Virus record (IMG/VR): IMGVR_UViG_3300047546_003518
Coordinates: 62,001-126,000 of that record
Strand: one strand, 5' to 3'
DNA length: 64,000 nt
Source of the DNA: a virus
Shown: positions 61,525 to 64,000 of the stretch, piece after piece
Numbering within the stretch: the stretch's first letter is position 1
Layout: each line of letters starts with the position of its first letter
Made by a program: the position numbers and the translations under genes
The notes under the pieces: model-generated
The model's database searches: none
The model's input: the letters and a program-made list of their open reading frames with translations, nothing else
Told to the model about the DNA's origin: nothing

Positions 61525-62404
61525 ACAAAAAGAGCTGTATCTAAAAACCAAACAAGTGCCTTATATTATTGCTATTTGGTTGCCCTATCATGTGGCAGCA
61601 ATTCTTGCAGTGATCTATGCATTGCAAGATTGGAGTTGGTGGTATCCTGTTTGGGCCGTGTGTGGCTGGATCTTGCTTGACGGTGTTGGCAATAATCTAA
61701 CATTGCATCGCTGGTTAAGTCACAAGTCGTGGACGCCAAGAAAAGCTGCTGAACCTTTTTTGCTTTGGGCTGCAACCATGGTTGGCGAAGGAAGCCCTCT
61801 TTGGTGGGCTGCTTTGCATCGTGGTCATCATCATCGTGTAAGTGATCAACCCGGAAAAGACATCCACACTCCTGTAGAAAATGGTTGGCTGCACAGTTAC
61901 ATGGGTTGGCAATTTGGCATTGATCAGGGTAGTGTAAGCTTCCGCTATGCAGTTGACTTGCTGAGAGATAGGCGCATTACCTTTATTCATGAAAATTACA
62001 ACAAGGTAATCTACGGCACATTGGCAATCAGCTATCTTTTGTTTGGGCTAACATTTACTGTTTGGTTCTTTGTTATTGGTGCGTTAATGAGTTTGCATGC
62101 CGATGGTTTAGTCAATACCTTTGGTCATGTCAGCCGAGCAGGCTACAAGAACTTTGATAACAGAGATGTCAGCACCAATGTATGGTGGCTAGGATATTTT
62201 CACTGGGGTAGCGGTTGGCACAACAATCATCATCAAAAGGCCAGCAGTTTTGATTTTGGCACCAGTGTAAGCGGTCGTCCTCATGAGTTTGATCCGTGCA
62301 TGATTTTAATGTTGCCATTTGCGCCTGTAGAGGAATCAAAACGCTTGTGGAATCTAAGAAAAAATGCTATATTAGAAAAGCAACAAGAAAGAGAAACTAA
62401 ATGA
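61508..62404 (+). CDS. Membrane fatty-acid desaturase
   Basis: A 298-residue integral membrane desaturase with all three histidine boxes: HRWLSH (67-72), HRGHHH (104-109) and HNNHH (238-242). These coordinate the di-iron centre. Four hydrophobic spans are visible (~19-38, ~45-60, ~83-100, ~170-195). The layout is that of delta-9 acyl-CoA/acyl-lipid desaturases (OLE1/DesC type). It would insert a double bond in host membrane lipids, using host electron donors. The start overlaps the upstream gene by 17 bases and the stop overlaps thyX (ATGA). Confidence 0.9.
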   Translation: MNWLIKQKELYLKTKQVPYIIAIWLPYHVAAILAVIYALQDWSWWYPVWAVCGWILLDGVGNNLTLHRWLSHKSWTPRKAAEPFLLWAATMVGEGSPLWWAALHRGHHHRVSDQPGKDIHTPVENGWLHSYMGWQFGIDQGSVSFRYAVDLLRDRRITFIHENYNKVIYGTLAISYLLFGLTFTVWFFVIGALMSLHADGLVNTFGHVSRAGYKNFDNRDVSTNVWWLGYFHWGSGWHNNHHQKASSFDFGTSVSGRPHEFDPCMILMLPFAPVEESKRLWNLRKNAILEKQQERETK

Positions 62405-63066
62405 ATGTTCAACTACTCAGCTACTCCAAGCCCACAGAGCAATTTGCCAACAAAGGCATCACAGATGCACAGGAACTCATTGCGTATTGCGCCCGTGTCA
62501 GCAACCCTAGCAACCAATTCAACACAGACACATCCGAAAAGCTCATCAGATACCTCATCAAGCACCAGCACTGGTCACCACTCGAAATGGTCTCAGCCTG
62601 CATGGAAATCACTACTACAAGAGATATTGCAAGACAAATCCTTCGACACAGAAGCTTTAGCTTCCAAGAGTTCAGCCAACGATATGCTGATCCTACTCAG
62701 GATCTCTCGTTTGTTTGTAGAGAAGCAAGACTGCAAGACACAAAAAATAGACAAAACAGCATTGAAACGAATGATACAATGCTACAAAATGAATGGTATC
62801 GTGCTCAACAACGAGTCATCTTTGCTGCAAAAAGAGAGTACGAGTGGGCTATCGCTAACGGTATAGCCAAGGAGCAAGCACGAGCAGTACTGCCCGAAGG
62901 ACTTATTGAAAGTCGCTTGTATATGAATGGCACATTACGAAGCTGGGTTCACTTTATTGAACTGAGAAGTGCCAATGGAACTCAGAAAGAGCACCAAGAA
63001 ATTGCCAAAGCTTGTGCTCAGGTTATTGCTGAAATTTTTCCAATGGCAAAAGATTTAGTCGTTTAA
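62401..63066 (+). CDS. thyX: FAD-dependent thymidylate synthase ThyX
   Basis: A 221-residue flavin-dependent thymidylate synthase. The ThyX motif RHRx7S is complete (R82-H83-R84...S92 within RHRSFSFQEFSQRY). Conserved HQHWSPLEM and PEGLIESRLYMNGTLRSWVHFIELR are also present, the latter with the catalytic region. It makes dTMP from dUMP for phage DNA synthesis. The start is coupled to the desaturase stop (ATGA). It is the last gene of the operon; its 3' end overlaps the convergent gene by 12 bases. Confidence 0.95.
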   Translation: MNVQLLSYSKPTEQFANKGITDAQELIAYCARVSNPSNQFNTDTSEKLIRYLIKHQHWSPLEMVSACMEITTTRDIARQILRHRSFSFQEFSQRYADPTQDLSFVCREARLQDTKNRQNSIETNDTMLQNEWYRAQQRVIFAAKREYEWAIANGIAKEQARAVLPEGLIESRLYMNGTLRSWVHFIELRSANGTQKEHQEIAKACAQVIAEIFPMAKDLVV

Positions 63067-64000
63067 CGACTTTGTGGCAGTCAATGACCCATCTTCGTTC
63101 TGCCACAAAAATCCCCAGGCGTTGTTGTAGCGAGTGATGCTGGGCAAGCTAGGCCATTTGGTCTTGTACTTAAAGTATCGCTCGTTCAGCCAGATATCAT
63201 TGATCAATTGTTTGGCTGGTAGTTTATAGGTATTCCACCGATCTCCTACCTTAGGTTCTGTGGAATACAACGCCCATTCTTGATACGCAACAGTATCAAA
63301 AAAGTTAACAATATTTCCAGCCATGTACTCTGCTTCTCTGGCGCTAGGAGAATGCATACTTAGACGATACTTAACTGCTTGCCATTTGCAGGTAAAGTTA
63401 ATCCACCATAGGAAATCGTGATTAGTTTCAATGGGTAGAGGTGCTGCATTAACTAAGTCGTAGAGCATTTGTTCACGCTCATCTCGGTAGTCTTCTTGTT
63501 TGTCTAGCAACCAGTGTAAAGATTCGTATTCCCAGTTTCCATGGATAGCATCAAAATTTCCTGTGCGATCCATATAGCTTTTTAAAGTCAAGCTACCAAA
63601 CAAATTATCAGCACACTCTCCGGTTATGCATAGATTTAGCGGATCATTGATAATGCCATAGAAGTTATTGCTTGGCAACAGCCTTGTTCCAAAGTGGGGC
63701 AATATAATTTCATTAAAAAACTCACTGTTTTCAACTTGACTATCTTCATTTACTGCACACCAAACAGATTCTTTAATATCTGCCCAATGGGGATGACTGA
63801 TTAGTAACGAAACAATCAGAGTACTATCAATGCCGCCGCTAAAAAAGACAACAAGTCTTTGTTTGTTCTTTGTTTTAAAAAGTTCAATGCACTCATCAAT
63901 GCGTTGATAGCTGGCAGCACTGAATGTAGGTACAGTAGCGGGCTTATTGGGTATTGGACTATTGTTGTGTACATCAATACCTGGAATGTTTAATGTACCA
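63055..64000 (-). CDS. Asparagine-synthetase-like PP-loop protein (5' end beyond window)
   Basis: The minus-strand frame stays open from 63055 to the window edge, so the start is outside; the apparent start at 63702 is internal. Upstream of that point the frame encodes QRLVVFFSGGIDSTLIVSLL, with the PP-loop SGGIDS at 63823-63840. TGECADNLFGSL follows, then helical Trp/Tyr-rich sequence, in the order of the C-terminal synthetase domain of AsnB-like proteins. It would adenylate a carboxylate for amide or ligation chemistry. The amidotransferase half, if any, is not in the window. It converges with thyX. Confidence 0.75.
   Translation of the reverse strand, partial: GTLNIPGIDVHNNSPIPNKPATVPTFSAASYQRIDECIELFKTKNKQRLVVFFSGGIDSTLIVSLLISHPHWADIKESVWCAVNEDSQVENSEFFNEIILPHFGTRLLPSNNFYGIINDPLNLCITGECADNLFGSLTLKSYMDRTGNFDAIHGNWEYESLHWLLDKQEDYRDEREQMLYDLVNAAPLPIETNHDFLWWINFTCKWQAVKYRLSMHSPSAREAEYMAGNIVNFFDTVAYQEWALYSTEPKVGDRWNTYKLPAKQLINDIWLNERYFKYKTKWPSLPSITRYNNAWGFLWQNEDGSLTATKSLND

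Noticed and set aside
1-64000. tRNA genes and integration functions
   Set aside because: No cloverleaf with a T-arm, no integrase and no attachment-like direct repeats were recognised; the window looks like a lytic phage.

Overview
The window is part of the genome of a T4-like myovirus of the distant environmental ('far-T4') type. The evidence is a nearly complete T4-style virion set, recognised from sequence: neck (gp14), tail completion (gp15), major capsid (gp23), scaffold (gp22), prohead protease (gp21), portal (gp20), baseplate hub and wedge (gp26, gp53, gp5, gp25, gp6), recombination nuclease (gp46/gp47) and late sigma factor (gp55). The DNA is AT-rich and gene-dense, and most genes overlap by 1-4 bases. 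The host cannot be named from sequence alone. Both window ends cut a gene: gp14 on the left, an asparagine-synthetase-like gene on the right.

Layout. 1-3.2 kb (+): neck gp14, gp15, a Nudix hydrolase and a small unknown gene. 3.1-14.8 kb (-): a glycosyltransferase, an unknown gene, then a fibre/adhesin region with three large repeat-rich fibre proteins (one with a C-terminal S74 chaperone), a short fibre-like protein, a 3-TM holin and a Cys-rich mini-protein. 14.8-23.9 kb (-): the head module gp23, gp22, gp21, gp67-like, a conserved small protein and portal gp20, then a tape-measure-like protein. 24-25.1 kb (+): gp26 and a gp51-position protein. 25.1-25.7 kb: a non-coding stretch rich in hairpins, the best candidate here for an undescribed large structured RNA. 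25.7-30.7 kb (-): an early-type operon with gp55, a MazG-like enzyme, a DUF465 protein, gp47, gp46, an Hc1-like basic protein and a GIY-YIG nuclease. 30.8-51.8 kb (+): baseplate, hub and fibre genes, including a gp5 with rearranged domains and a 2843-residue wedge-position protein. 51.8-63.1 kb (+): one tightly coupled accessory operon with several GT-A-like proteins, a methyltransferase-like protein, a 2OG-Fe(II) oxygenase, two acyltransferase-like proteins, a PP-loop enzyme, a fatty-acid desaturase and ThyX. A convergent asparagine-synthetase-like gene follows.

Regulation is unusually readable. The gp55 operon has a consensus sigma70-type promoter (TTGACA, 17 bp, TACAAT). Many virion operons start at a T4-late-like box (C/A/G-TAAATA, with a TAAGTA variant in the head module). 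At several genes this box lies exactly 5 nt before the ATG, so T4 spacing would give leaderless late mRNAs. Rho-independent terminators follow several fibre and capsid units.

Together the genes assemble head, tail, baseplate and fibres, switch on late transcription, process DNA ends and lyse the cell. The accessory operon probably modifies a sugar, lipid or amino-acid-derived molecule, but its substrate is unknown. Assignments rest on motif recognition and gene order; no database search was run.
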